NCBI GenBank assembly: GCA_030549495.1
Contig: JAUIRK010001049.1
Span: forward strand, 372,001 to 436,000
Source: Nectonema munidae
Taxonomy: Eukaryota > Nematomorpha > Nectonematoida > Nectonematidae
DNA length: 64,000 nucleotides
Direction of reading: 5' to 3'
In this document: piece after piece, positions 23,250 through 35,936 of the stretch
Numbering within the stretch: position 1 is the stretch's first letter
How the letters are laid out: every line of letters starts with the position of its first letter
Program-made: the position numbers and the translations under genes
The notes under the pieces: generated by a model
What the model was told of the DNA's origin: nothing
What the model saw: only the letters and a program-made list of their open reading frames with translations
Databases searched by the model: none

Positions 23250-24645
23250 GGTATACATAAAGATCTACAAGAACATAAAATCTAGCTCCTTGAACTATGG
23301 CATTTCCTCTCTTGTTTAATATAAGTTACCCCTTGATTTCTCTAGTGTATTCCCATTTAGACCTTTTTTTAAATGGCCAAACAATGTCAATCTTTGCTTC
23401 CAATTCACTTCATTAATTTCACCTACACATTACTTTTCTCTTCCCTTTTCTGTTCTCTTTCAAAGTCAGCTTTGCAAATGTGACTTTCAGCTTTATCAAT
23501 TCACTACTTTTTCTCCCTTTTTAAGTTCACTGCTTTTGGATCTCTTACACAAACCGTATACGATCTACCCCTATGTTATACGCAGAGAAATCTCTTTCCA
23601 ACAAAATGCACAGATTTAAATTTTCCGCGCAATTTAGAGCTGACGCCATAACATTTTGTGCTACCATTCTTTCTTTCCCTCAGCTGCTTAGCCTTCTTCT
23701 CACCTTTTCCTCGTATGCGTGCCCTCTTTTTCTTTGTATCCTCCTCGCCTTTCTTCCTTTGTATTTTTTCACGCGAAGCGCTCTTTTCTTTGCCGTCGTC
23801 CACTCATTCTGCCTAGAGAGATGGAGTGTGTACACACACCCCAAGGACATGAATTTAGTGGGTGTTGATGCGGGCGTGACACCCACCAATCAGACTGCCT
23901 GTCTTTACTTAACAACGAGAGCACGTTTCAATAATTCAAAGCATTCTTATCCATGTCTGATAAACTCGTTGTTCGCATTTGCCAATACGCTTTCCTGAAA
24001 GCACAAGGAAAAACATCTACTAAGAAATGAGCTTCTTTGAAATTTTAAAGCTGATTAAGTTCTTTAGATACTTTGCAACTCTCAGCGTCTATTCAATATA
24101 TTCACACAGGCATCGCTTCATTGTCGTTTCGCTGAACAGTACAAGTGTATCATCATGTGATGTTTATTTGTCAATTATTGTACTTTTAATTGTTTCGCTC
24201 ATTTTCAATCCCACCAACAGAGATATACTTATATCCTTGATATTTTGCGTTTCAAATTGAGTTCCTACCTTTCTAACTTTTTTTGTGCATATCTGTTTCC
24301 ACATTTTCTGCTCTTCCCAATTATAATGAGGTTTGTTTCTTTCTTTTAATTAATATCTAAATAGGGAATTGGCTTCCCTACCTTCTTTTTTAATTTTTTC
24401 CTCAATGAGTTGTTGTTAGATAAGTGCATCATAACACAGGAGCAATATAATCGAAATAGTAGATGCTTTTTCAAGCTTCAGTATGCATTGTAGAAACGTT
24501 GAGCCGTTCTTCTTACCATATTTTTCATTGGAGAAAACCTCAAACTTTGAGCCTGTTTCAAGAAAAAGTTTTTATGAAGTGATTTTTGCATATCTTTCTT
24601 TTTAATTAGTTTTTATATGCTTTGCAGTGTGTCAAACTTTTTTTT
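23250..24645. other. Spacer with pyrimidine-rich + strand, nothing recognised
   Basis: The region 23340-23800 is strikingly C/T-rich on the + strand, which opens overlapping frames on both strands (for example 23573-23998) of low-complexity composition. No motif supports a protein. Confidence 0.35.
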
Positions 24646-24653
24646 ATCATTAA

Positions 24654-24783
24654 CCCATTTAAGGCCAAGCAAAGCAGACGATATCTAAAAAAACGCAGAC
24701 GATTTATATTCAAAGTCATTGAAAAAAGCAGACGAAGATGAAATTACTTATGTTCCAAAATGGGAACATTGGCCGTAAATGGG
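24654..24783. mobile_element. piggyBac-like MITE, type 1 (130 bp, TTAA flanks)
   Basis: TTAA (24650-24653) precedes CCCATTTAAGGCCAA, and the other end is TTGGCCGTAAATGGG followed by TTAA (24784-24787). The 15-bp terminal inverted repeat has one mismatch. TTAA target duplication with ends starting CCC is the signature of piggyBac-type elements. The interior contains AAGCAGACGATATCT, also found in the similar elements at 37818 and 55827. Confidence 0.75.
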
Positions 24784-24789
24784 TTAATA

Positions 24790-27570
24790 CTCTTTTTAAA
24801 ATAACAAATTGCGAGATATTGCATTTACCGCTCAAGTTATTATTTCTTATTCGAGCATTCTTTTATGATTTTAGCGATTTATTTGGTTAATTGAAAAAAA
24901 TGTTTATGCTTTCTGATTGAAACGCAACAATATTTGGGTTAGTTGGTTAATTCGATCTTGTTTTTCCAGTTAGTCAACATAGGTTATTACATGCACTTAA
25001 TTATTGATGGATCATAAAGTCTTTTTTCAAATACCCAAGATGCAATGTCTCGATGCAAGAAGATGCCTTTTTTTCTTAGTTTTTTCATATTCGCTATTGT
25101 TTTTAGATTTTGTTGTCTGTGACTTCGAAAGAGTAATTTCAAAGCCTCCTATACTTTGACAAATTTTACTTCACTATTTTTCTATTTGTTTTGGGTATTT
25201 TAGTGAGACGTAATATATTTTGTGCACTTGACCGGCGAAATAATTATTTAGACCTGGCTTAAATTAGAGGGATGTTGAAAAGAAAAGTTTTAAGCCAACT
25301 TTGAATTATATCCATCATAACTTTTAAATGTAATGTATTCTTTATTCTTTCTATTGGATACGGAAACGAAGACTTGGTTTCGGCTGTAAGCACGAGGACA
25401 TTTTTGATTAATAAAATTCTAAAAATGTGGGAAATATGAGAAGTTTCCCTACGCTCCTCCTCTATTTTGCTTTTAAGAACTTTCAAAGTCTCTTCATCTT
25501 GTATTCAGTTTAAAATGTTTCACTGAAATCTGTCTCTTCTTTTGTACATGATAGTCACTAACTTTTTGAAAAATCGATCATTCCTATCTTTCCATGTTAC
25601 AGTAAGCTGTGCATAACAGTCTTCACGTTTGTATTCGTTTCTATCCTCAACATGAGAGAAAAAGAGAGCATTGTTTTTGAACATAAAGAAATGACCTGTG
25701 AGTTTCCTGCTTCATAATGCGACTCATCATATCAGTGCTCTCGTGAACCATATTAAATCCATGGTGCATTTCGCTTTCTAAGCTTTCGATTCATTTTTCT
25801 TTTTACGACAGTAAACGCCGCCCAAATCGATTGGTCCCAAAAAAAATCTACGTTTTGTTTAACAAGGTTTTGCATCAAACTTGGACTCTATTTTTCCATA
25901 CATTCTGAAGTTTTTAATACAAAATACTCCTTATAATTTGGGTTGTGTTAATTTAGTTTAATTCCAAAAAGTCATTTGAGTGATACCTGCTATTGCTTAG
26001 AGACTGAGAAATCATGCTTTCTAGGAGTCATAGCCAACACCTTTATGCAATTGTGAGTGTAGGTCGCTCGAGTTTGCGCTTCACATCGTTAAGTTTCTTT
26101 TATAACCGCCGACCACTTCTACTGTCTCTCCTGCAATATTTTATCTACCACTAAAAGTCATCAATTCTTTGCCTTTTAGTAATAGGCGGTTTTTTCAAAT
26201 AAAACTTTCATTTTTTTTTTGGCAATTTTTAGATCAATTAACAATTTCCTAACATCCACCTCTTTTTTCAAAATCACTTCAAAATGTTTACTCATCTAAA
26301 GCGAACTGGCACATCTCTTTTTAGTGTTAATATTTTTTCATGGTCATGCAGAAGGATCCTGCATACCTGGACAGATTGAAGTGCCACGAAAAAGAGTGGA
26401 ACCCCTTTGATAGATGGACGCGCTGCCCCTCTATCTCTATCTTTTATAACTGTGTTTGTGGCATCCATGAAATAATCATTGACTATGGAAACATTTTTAC
26501 ATGGTTCTGGTGCGTGTATTTCCTACGCAATTTATGTAAGAAGTGCTATGCAAATTTTAAATATGCATATTTTGGTACTTGTTTTGTCATATTTGCCAAT
26601 TACTACATTAGACGAATTTTAGTATAGAATATTTTCTAAATGTTTGCCTGCCTTCCAGAAATTCTAATTAATTGCGTGTAAAGTAGGATTAGAATGCGCA
26701 GACATTCTTCATGTCAACCACTATTTTTTGAATCTTCACCAATATGCTGCTGCATTGCTTTGTGTTTTCCATTTGTCGAAAAGGAATCTCACATATCTTC
26801 ATTTTCTTTGTGTGTTAATCTTTTTTTTGTCGTTGCAGCAGTTTTGTTTCAAAATTGATAATATCTGTGTCTACTCAATTTTTTTTTTATATATATTTTT
26901 CAATTTTTTCTCCCCAAATATTTTTATTTTGAAAGCCAAAGACTTTCAGGTGTCCCATTAGCACTGATGCTCTTGCTCATTGTTAGCAGGAAAATCTATA
27001 AAATAGCCAATCAAATTCGTGCATTAAATCCCAAAAAATCTTTTTTAAGAAACGAAATCCTCCTTCATATGAATCAGATAGGGAAAATAAAATGAAAAAA
27101 ATATCATTGAAAAACGTACCAAGAGATGAAAAAAATAAAAATGAGAATCTAATGTAATTGAACCTAGGGCTGCACCAAGAAGTTTCACGTGTCTCTGCAG
27201 TTCAGTTATCGTTTCAATGTAAGCGAGGTGAAATTTCAAAGGTGTTAACAAAAAACAAAGTAGCCTTGTAGGAATACATAGCCAATTATATTGTTATTTA
27301 ATTAGTTGGTAATTATTATCCAATTATTCTAATATTCTTCCAATTTATTATCAGAGCAAAAGCATTCATAATTTTAGATGAATTTATTTGCTTAAATAAT
27401 ACTAACCTTTTTATCTTAAAAATGATCAATTATTTTTAATTACTATAAAATAAGTACAAGAGTCACTTTTTGGCGGGGAGGGAAATTAAAATCATGGATC
27501 CTTAGAGTTCTTGTTTAAATGAAAAGAACATACTTTTTTTATATTCGTAGGAAGGATGTTTCTGAAATAA
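24790..27570. other. Noncoding stretch, no gene recognised
   Basis: AT-rich with scattered short frames (26340-26627 on + is the longest) that match nothing known. No repeats of note. Confidence 0.35.
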
Positions 27571-27576
27571 TTATAA

Positions 27577-27825
27577 ATTGAAAGATCGTAATGATATCGT
27601 TTAAAGTAATAACTCTTTATTTTCTATATTTCGACTCTTCTGAGTCTTTTTCAACCATTTACTTAGATAAAAAACTATTTTGAAAATATCTTTTCACTTT
27701 ATTTTTTTAATATAATTATAATGTTAATAAAAAAAAGTAAATTGTTGAAGAACCAATAGAGTCGAAATATCCGAATAAAGAGTTAATACTTTCAAATTCA
27801 ACGATATTATTACAATCTTTTCAAT
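27577..27825. repeat. Fold-back element with about 88-bp inverted arms
   Basis: The left arm 27577-27664 (ATTGAAAGATCGTAATGATA... ending TTTCAACCATTTACT) is matched by the reverse complement of 27736-27825 (ATTGAAAAGATTGTAATAAT... ending TTCAACAATTTACT) with moderate divergence. Both share AACTCTTTATT and ATATTTCGACTCT. A roughly 70-bp AT-rich loop lies between. No target duplication could be assigned. Confidence 0.75.
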
Positions 27826-27860
27826 ATTTTTTAATTTCTCTAACAGAATCGTTAGGAGTC

Positions 27861-27900
27861 TGGTTTTGATTAACAGGTTCGAATCCCCGCTTTCCAATTT
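27861..27900 (+). other. B-box-like sequence (possible SINE or tRNA fragment)
   Basis: GGTTCGAATCCCC at about 27877-27889 is a perfect RNA polymerase III B box. A matching A box and cloverleaf could not be found upstream, so this is at most a tRNA/SINE fragment. Confidence 0.3.
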
Positions 27901-28058
27901 TTTTAGTTCTGATTGATGCAAAGTGTGCATTCAAGAAAAAAGTGAGCGTCACCCTGTCTTCAAAATTAATTAGCTTTAAGTTTCAACGCGTTTCGGTCAA
28001 TTCAAGCGTCGTTGTGAGGTGTTGAGAAAGGAAAGCGGTTTCAAGCGTGCAGCACGTT

Positions 28059-28076
28059 AGAGAGAGAGAGAGAGAG
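28059..28076. repeat. (AG)n microsatellite
   Basis: An uninterrupted AG run of nine dinucleotides. Confidence 0.9.
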
Positions 28077-28195
28077 CGCGCATCGGCACACCCACCACCA
28101 CCGTTAGAGATTTTACGGGTAGTTAGTTAACGAGATAATGGTGACTTATTGCGTGAATCATTTCCCTATCATTTGCTACAACAAAACGTGAATAA

Positions 28196-28483
28196 ATGAA
28201 TACTAATAAGCGTGTCAACAGCCTATCTGAGCGTGGCACGAAGAATACTCAAATTGTGGTAATCAGCGCATACAGACAGCCCTCTCCTAGCGATCATGCG
28301 TTTCCCATCAATAACATCAACAAAGATGATATTGTACATGCGCCCTACCTTTGCACGACTCTTTCATTAAAAGGTGGGTGTAAAGAAAGCACAGACAATG
28401 CCGAGAGTTTGCGTTCATTCTCTGGCGATCACGAGAGCCCTCCACGCCAAATCCTCGTCGATGCAGCGGCGATGCGAGATTGA
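28196..28483 (+). CDS. Hypothetical short ORF in the GC-richer island
   Basis: This 95-codon ATG-to-stop frame has a mixed, non-repetitive composition, unlike most random frames in this AT-rich DNA. I see no domain, signal peptide or membrane segment, and no splice-linked partner. It may be a first exon, an upstream ORF or chance. Confidence 0.2.
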   Translation: MNTNKRVNSLSERGTKNTQIVVISAYRQPSPSDHAFPINNINKDDIVHAPYLCTTLSLKGGCKESTDNAESLRSFSGDHESPPRQILVDAAAMRD

Positions 28484-28659
28484 TTCAGTTGGCGCGGTGG
28501 CGAACTCTTGTTCTCCTCGAGTTCTCGTTCCTTCGTTATCCTCACGCTGCTGACTCAACTAGCAACAATGCGATTTTGCCGCTTCGCGTTGAAAAGACAG
28601 AAACACAATGAAGCTGGAAAATATTTACCATAAATAGCGATAAGCATTGTCAACAATTA

Positions 28660-29745
28660 GAAGTGTAAACAACATGCGCAGATATTCAAGACATGTTTCT
28701 TACATTTTTATCTCATTTTAAATTTGCTCACTCTCTTTGACAAAAGGGCTACGAAGCAAGTCTACTCTTTTAACACAACTAGGGCTGTAACTCAGGACGC
28801 ATATGAGTAGAAAGCAAGCTCCTTGGTCCAAATCAAAAGATGTGATAATGCCAGTATCGTCTCCAACCATTTCACTTACCAACTAATATATTTATTTAGG
28901 TCTCTCAACAATTTTCAATATCCTATGTCAAATATACATATACAAAGCGATCCAATAGATGAAGATGGATGTATAGCAGCGGGTAAAAGGATTTATTGCA
29001 ACAAAAATCAGCATAAATAAAAAAAGCAATTGATCTCTTCATAAATGTAGATTCTCTTCATGAGTTCCGTTCGCGATAGCAAGCATGTGAACACTCTCAC
29101 TCTAACAACGCTCACATAACCGGTGTGCGGTTTTTCACTTTATTGCTATTGTTTCATTAGAGTATCTGTTTTTAAATCCTCATTTATTTTTCACTCCCAT
29201 TTACCTGAAAAGCTTATTAAAATCGATATAATTTTGCAATTAATAAAACAAGTTTAAATATGTAAATCAAAGTAATCAACGTCTTCAGTATTGGAAATAT
29301 TTAACAGAAAATTTAAATATATACACGCATAAAATATAATTGTTGAAAACATTTCTTCTCATTCACTATTCACCAATAAATGTCACTTCAAGAGTACTAG
29401 ACCAGCTAAACTAAGATTTCTTTCCACCTGGAGTCATGATGCCATGGTGGGGGCGTGGGTAAAGTTGGTTAGATACTGGATTTCAATAACTCAAAGTATT
29501 GGCTTCGATATCACATCAAACTCGATACAAGCGGTGCAAATGTGCCTTTTCAATGAAGTCATCCCACGCTTGCTACCTTTACCTTTGATCCAAAAATCCT
29601 TCTAATAAATGCTGTGCTTGAGATCACGCTTTACTTTATAACCTCCTACTACTTATACGTCCATGCCCCCAATGCCACACTAAAATTTGTATATGGGTAT
29701 CCTTGTGTACCCCGAATTGCGGGTGGTCGCATACTTGAGCGGGTT
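28660..29745. other. Spacer, nothing recognised
   Basis: No gene or repeat supported. Confidence 0.35.
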
Positions 29746-29750
29746 TACCT

Positions 29751-30201
29751 CAGGGGGTAGCCAGTGGGGCAGAGCCCCCCATATATTTTTTTTGGATTTA
29801 TGGTAGATTTTTAAATAAGTATGAACTCATCATGTATATATCAAATGATACAGCTTCAATGTGTTTGCTCATATGATATGTGTAGAAAATGTGTGTATGC
29901 ATAGATTCAACTGATTTTCGAGTTTTACTCCTATTTTAGACATGATTGATGGACGCTGAAGGAATAAACAGTTTCCTTGTCTGTCTGAGTATCATATTTT
30001 CATTACAGAATGACTTTGTTTTTCAAAAAAGTCAAGAAGGTTTCAACTTTACTGATAGTTGACAAAAAGAAAATTCAAAAATATATCTGCACACATATGT
30101 TTTAATCAAACTTGTTTGACTTTGATGCTTAATAAAACTTTAGCCCCCCTCCCAAACTCCTCTTTTGCCCCTCCAACTTCCCATTTCTGGCTACGCCACC
30201 G
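29751..30201. mobile_element. hAT-like MITE (451 bp), third GTAGCCAG-type element
   Basis: The left end is CAGGGGGTAGCCAGTGGGG and the right end CTGGCTACGCCACCG, reverse complement CGGTGGCGTAGCCAG. The shared TAGCCAG core matches the 6865 element. Flanks are GTTTACCT (29743-29750) and GTTTTCCT (30202-30209), 7 of 8 identical. The interior is noncoding; CCCCCC-rich patches sit just inside each end. Confidence 0.6.
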
Positions 30202-30209
30202 GTTTTCCT

Positions 30210-33200
30210 CCTGGCGCAAATAATAGGCATGTCGTTTTTTCAGGCAAATTATTATTAATTACTTATTACTTCAATTCTTTGCATCTTTAGTTTTTATTTA
30301 ATGTAAATACATACGTGCGGCATTTCATCATATTAGAAGCCTATTTTTTCTGCATGTTTACTAGGTGTGCCACGAAACATGAAGTTCACCTTAGGAGTGA
30401 GGAATCTGAACATGAATCTTAAGAGTGAGGAATCTTGCAGGAAGATTTCTTCAGTTGCGTGCGACAACTGCTCTCTTCTCGTGTTCATCAAAAAGCGTTT
30501 ATCATCCAATCAATGAACGATACATTTTGAATGATAGAGCAGAGAGCATGCCACAATCAGATAATATCATCTCTCCTTTGCGCTTATATTGAAAATTTAA
30601 AATTTCAGATATCTTTGATCATTTGTGAAAATTCAATTTTGCACTTATCTTTTAATCTGTGTGTTCAAGAATTTTATATATAAAGAAGTGCAACGTGTAT
30701 GTGTTAATGCTGCTGACGAAAGTATCGTATTCAGAATGTTTGTTTAGTAGCGTTTGATAGTAATTGCCAAATAGCGATTATTTTGCTTCTTATACCATCG
30801 CCTTCAAAACGTTTATTGCAATCGTGATCAATTTTTACTCAGACAATTTCTATCATCAATACGACTCCTCTATTTTCCTTATGCTTTAGAATACGGTGTA
30901 ATACAAAAGAAACACCACTTGTCTTTTTCATCATTGAATCGCAATAGAATGAACCAGAACTGCCTTCAATGTTGCTAATTTTAGAAATTATATATGATTT
31001 GCTGTCTAAATGAGTATTCATTTTGATGGTTTGCGCTTGTCAGATTTACTTGTTTGCACAACTTCTCTTTGAACCACTGTTTTCCAACCTAGGGGTTTGC
31101 TACCCCATTGGGTTAGTGGATCCATATTTTTGGGGTAATAGTTAACTGTAAATTGAACGATCAGTAAATTCGTTGTATGGGTGAATTGATTGACAATTAT
31201 TACACCCAAACTTACGTACACACTCACACAAACATACATAGATACAAAAATGTGTTACTTTAAAAAATTTTTCAAAGTTTTTTTCATTTTGCTGAATTTG
31301 CATACTTTTTTGAACCAAAGATTCAGCGCAAAACAAAACTTGTTCTCCTTCAACTCTGGCCTCTTCATTTTAACATATTTATAAAATTCCAAGTATTTCG
31401 ATGAAAAGCTCCGATTATTGAGTTAAAAGAACGATGCAAACTTTCACATTCATTATTTGTTTTGATGGAGGCTTCTTTAGATAATTTGTAAGAAATTCCG
31501 TGATTCTATATCAAAAAAGGGAAGTTGTCTAGAATTACGATGTTTTGGTTTTCCAATCCAACTACATAGTCTAACACGGGCTTAACGTCTTTTGAAAGAT
31601 TATTATACTAGCACAATTGTTCAGAGTATTCAATTACCTTTTAAAGAGAAACAAATGCAAGAGCTGGAACCATGACCAATTTTAGAGTCTATGTTATACT
31701 TTTGTGTGTGATATGTCTGTGTATAATATTGTTGATAAATTTTGCGCTATGAATATACCAGTCCCCATTTAAATGATTTGTTTGTCTATCTATTCTGTTT
31801 CAATTGTTTCGTAGTAACTTAAGGACTATGCCAATAACTCCATCATGTGGTGTAGTCAGTGTAGATTTAAGCTAAAGAACCTGTTTGAGCGTTGCAAAAG
31901 TTATATTTCGATGCATCGATGGTGGCAATAGAACGCTACTTGGCACGTTGCAGAGTACTTGTATAAGGCCTTGCTAAACACTGGTCTCAAGGGATTTTCA
32001 CAGGATGGCAAGTAAATTCACATGGAAATGAACCCACATTTTTACAGTATAGCTTTGTTAATATATCTTATTTTTTGAAGTTATTCACAGCCATATGAAG
32101 ACAGGCATTAGAGATCATCTGACAGGTTTTTGAAAGCTTCCAGAAGTACTTTTAAGATGTCAATATTACCAACAGTGAATTGGTAAGAAATCCTTTTCAT
32201 GTTATTCAAGATATTATCCATAATGAGGACTGTCCAGAAAAAGAAGAATCTATCACATTCAGGACAAAAAGTATGGAAAAAATGATAAAGCGTCATCCCG
32301 AAACTTTTTTCAAAAATAAGCAAGCAATCTGAAGAAGTGTTCGAAAGCGAGTTTGCACATATTCTTATATTGAATTCTGAAGATATTCACAGCCATATGA
32401 TGACAGAATAAATTTTTATTTTGGACTTTTTGTAAGAAAAGGCGTAAGTATAAAGGTATTTTTAAAAATTATAAACTTCCTCTGTTAATATTTTTTACAC
32501 GGTTTAATATCCAGTACAAAAATGTGGCATGAATTGTAGTTAACAAGATCGCGTCATTTATTAAAATGTGATTATACCTGATTGCTTTTGATTATTTTCA
32601 GTACCGCTATAATTCTGACTTTGAAAATCGGAATCTGTATATTTTTACTTGAACCATTTAATCTTCTGTCGCGAAGGAGTTGTTATTCAGATTCGTAAGA
32701 TGATATGATATATACGTGTAATTTTCCATAAACTCTGTCGTTTCTCCTTCTATATTACCCCTTGGCACACACGAGAGTTTTTTTCTGGCACACAAAAATA
32801 TCTCAGAATAAAAAAAAAGTTTTCCCTAAGTATTTTACTGTCCATTTTCCATGGTCATTAACTCTTTCTGCAAATATGCTGAGTATGGGTTGTCTCTGCA
32901 AGCCAAGTAATCAATATTTGCTCATTTATTTTACGCTATGCTTGGTGACACCACGAAGCTCAAAAGTTTGGAAGAATACGAAATTTAAGCCAAGGAGAAT
33001 TTGCTTGCACTTATGCTCTGATAACGCTAAAACCAGTGTACTTATGATGATTGCCTAATGTCTGAATTTAGAATGGGCCAATAGGATTTCTGTTTTAATG
33101 ACCTGACCTTTTTTGTAGTAGTATGTATTGTAGATAAGTTTGTATATGCTAGCTCCCTTCAATTTTTCTGTATACATTTTTGACGTATGTATCTTTTGGC

Positions 33201-33660
33201 CCAGCTTCACTTTTTTGCCAATGTGACCACATGTTTGTAATCCTGCTCTAGATAAGGATTCACCGCACTGTTTTTGCCATTAATGATTCAGAACTCATTT
33301 TGGAAGAAAATGTTCTAAAATCGTTCGGAGGTTATTTTTTCGAGAGCTGCTCCTGTTTTTATATTAAATTGATTAAAAATTTTTGGCCACTTAACATGAA
33401 TGGGATTACGTTAGCCGCCATCGTTTTTAATGGGGACTTCATTGATAGAATAAACGGCATTTAAAATGGTAAATATAAGTGTTTTGTCTCTTTAAAATAA
33501 ATAGCCTTCTGACTTTTCAAATGACTAGGACAAGATTACATCTTCTCGTTCAATTCTCTTTCAAAGTATTTATATTCCAGCTGTTCTGATTCAGAGAAAG
33601 CGTAACTTTGTCTGCCCTTTGATTGTTATCTCGAAGAAATCTCATTATTTCTCTGTATCT
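30210..33660. other. Noncoding stretch with one long direct repeat
   Basis: No protein family recognised among short frames on either strand. A 28-bp direct repeat (32076-32104 and 32379-32406) is the only structure noted. Confidence 0.35.
32076..32406. repeat. 28-bp direct repeat bracketing a 274-bp segment
   Basis: TATTCACAGCCATATGA plus GACAG-like tails occur at 32076-32104 and 32379-32406 with two or three mismatches (GAAGTTATTCACAGCC versus GAAGATATTCACAGCC). This may be a long target duplication around an inserted sequence or a local tandem duplication. Confidence 0.55.
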
Positions 33661-33718
33661 CGTAATCACATTATTTACTTTTACAACTGCTGTGGACCGT
33701 AGCGCCAATTCCATTACA

Positions 33719-34054
33719 CTATTGTGTGAGCACTGTTTGTTCTTGTGTTGTAGAAGCTCGTGTGTGTGTGCGTCTAGCCTTCACTAGCGTTCGTCTTTTG
33801 CCAAGTACTCGCTCTGCTAACTCCCCTCTTTCGCCACTCTTTTCATTATGAACGCTGCCTACCACTTGATCTTCCGTGGTTTTGAAATTCAACGCAAAGT
33901 CACGGCATCCACTTTGTTCGTCTTCTGAAGTGTTTTGAAGGAAGGCAGCCACAAGTGCCTCACTCAAAAGTGTGTCTGCATCTCCCTCTCTTCGTCTTGT
34001 GCGCTCATTTGAGTCTTCTTCACTTTTGAGTAGTGCTTTGAACGCTTCTACCAT
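33719..34054 (-). CDS. Hypothetical ORF, 111 codons, antisense to the cadherin
   Basis: This frame on the - strand is Glu/Arg/Ser-rich and GC-richer than its surroundings (MVEAFKALLKSEEDSNERTR at the start). No domain is recognised, and there is no partner exon. The + strand of the same block is a GC-richer patch about 1.9 kb upstream of the cadherin start and could instead be its promoter or 5' UTR. Confidence 0.22.
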   Translation of the reverse strand: MVEAFKALLKSEEDSNERTRRREGDADTLLSEALVAAFLQNTSEDEQSGCRDFALNFKTTEDQVVGSVHNEKSGERGELAERVLGKRRTLVKARRTHTRASTTQEQTVLTQ

Positions 34055-34059
34055 TTAAC

Positions 34060-35925
34060 TCTCATTCACCGATTTGTAGCATAGGTAAAAAATGATTACT
34101 TTCCATTAAATGTTACTTAAATGAATATTTCACCAAAAGTCTTTCTAATTTGTATTGCTTTTCTCTACCATCAGAAATAATATAGCGTTCTGCTTAATTA
34201 ATTATTTTCATATTGATTTTTAAATAAACTCTAAAATATCTTTAGTTATCCTTCTAGCCAACTTTCTGACTTTAAAGTTTCAAGTCTTTTATATTCCCAC
34301 AATTGTGAAACTTCAAAGTTCTAGCCACGATCCAATGTATTGCAGCTGCATTCTCTCTTTAGTTTCCACACGTAATCATCACCATATCTCTATCACATAT
34401 CGCATCTTTTTTCAATAATAATAAAATACACTCTTTTATGTCATTATTTTCTTTATGTATTTGAATGTAATAGATTTATACGATAACATACTTCCTTGGT
34501 CTGATCAAAAATTCCATATTTGCTACTTCTTTGCTTTCTAACTGTTTATAGATAAAAAAAGGGATCTAACATTTTCAGTGATTTAGTGCATTTTTGTAGT
34601 TCTCTTTAATTTTTGTAATTTTTAAAGCAAACCTGTATTCATTCAAGGAGTTGTATGGTATTATATATATGCACTATAAATTCAATTCATTCTGCACATG
34701 GGTTGTCAACTTTCGGTCAATTGTGTAAGTTCTGCGTTTAGGCCCAGTCAATAGTTACTATGGGAAGGGAAACAACTTTCTTTCAGGCACTCTATAGCGT
34801 GGGGATAAGGATATTCCCAAAGCTTATTATATCATTAGAATCTACTTCGAACAATCAATGATGAATACCGCACCAAAAAGCAGAACCCATTCGACGTAAG
34901 TAAATTTTTTGTTTTTCGAAATAGCATAATACACTTTGGTGAATGTAAGCCTAAATGCTTGAATAGCCAAGTCTTGGATACATCTTGATACACTTGACTG
35001 TTGCCTTTATTTGGTGTCAGAACGAGAATCAAAGATTGATCAATGGAGGTAATTCAAAGTATGTGCTGTGTTTGTGTATGTTGACTAAAATCATAAAAGT
35101 GCACGAAAGAGAGCGACTTAGATTTTGGACGGATCTTCTTAAGACCCCTCTTTGCGATGAAGAGGTTATCGAAATGGAGAAACCAAACATTGGGTGACTT
35201 TTTCGAGCTCCTTTGCAAACATGCTTCCAACTTTGTCGGAAGCCTTGGAAACCATTGACCGTAGTCAATATTTTTGGTCTATAAGTGCGCTTAGATCAAA
35301 ATTGTGTGGGTATCGCATTTTTAATTCTTGTATTTGAAAATAGGTCCTCGAAAGTATCTACCTCCATTTTAGTAAAAATTTCAAGGTTCCATTTTGAAAT
35401 TAGAATGTTAAAATTTTGATATCTTCACTCAATTATCATCAATGCACAAGACCAAAAATACATTTTACACTACGGTCTATGGCCTACTGTTTGTTTCCGA
35501 TGATATTGTAAACATGTTTGCAAAGGATTTAAAGTTACCCAAAGTTTTTTTTATCACCGAGGGTCTTAAGAGGGTTCTTACCAAGAGTGAAATCGCCAAC
35601 TTTTCTGATTCGTGCTCAATAACTCATCAAATTAGTTAATAAAGCAAGGAATACAAATGAGACGCCCGGATAGTGCAATATTACCAAGTTGAGAATAAAA
35701 AGGCCAAGGCTAAGGATATTTTTTTGAAAGTTTTACCGCGTTAAAGTTATTTGTTTGTATTATATTTTATATCACTTTTTTTAGAAATGAATGAAACTTG
35801 ATGTCTCCTACCCAGTTCTCTAATTTTGTTAGATGACACACATTTTCTTCAGTTGTTATACCTCACTTTAGTGATGCTGTGTTAGAATCTGGACTAGTAA
35901 ATGACGAAAGTTAAAACATTATTCT
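34060..35925. other. Region just upstream of the cadherin start
   Basis: No clear core promoter or 5' untranslated exon could be fixed. Short frames at 34985-35197 and 35442-35639 have no recognised homology. Confidence 0.35.
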
Positions 35926-35936
35926 GATAAAATCTC

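Larger units (their letters stand above)
27950..28650. promoter_or_regulatory. GC-richer island with GA repeat, candidate promoter or first exon
   Basis: Against an AT-rich background this stretch is visibly richer in G, C and CpG (GCGCGCATCGGCACACCC, GGCGCGGTGGCGAAC). It has a GA microsatellite at 28059-28076 and an open frame of 95 codons (28196-28483, +) of normal amino-acid composition but no recognised family. A promoter or first exon of a gene outside what I can resolve is plausible. It could also be an unrelated repeat. Confidence 0.3.

Noticed and set aside
23573-23998. 141-codon ORF on + with overlapping ORFs on -
   Set aside because: Explained by a pyrimidine-rich, low-complexity stretch; the minus frames are merely Lys/Arg-rich mirrors.
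27861-27900. tRNA gene
   Set aside because: Only the B box is good; no cloverleaf or acceptor stem could be built.
34985-35640. Short ORFs just upstream of the cadherin
   Set aside because: No recognised motif and no consistent splice junctions to exon 1, whose ATG is preceded by in-frame stops.
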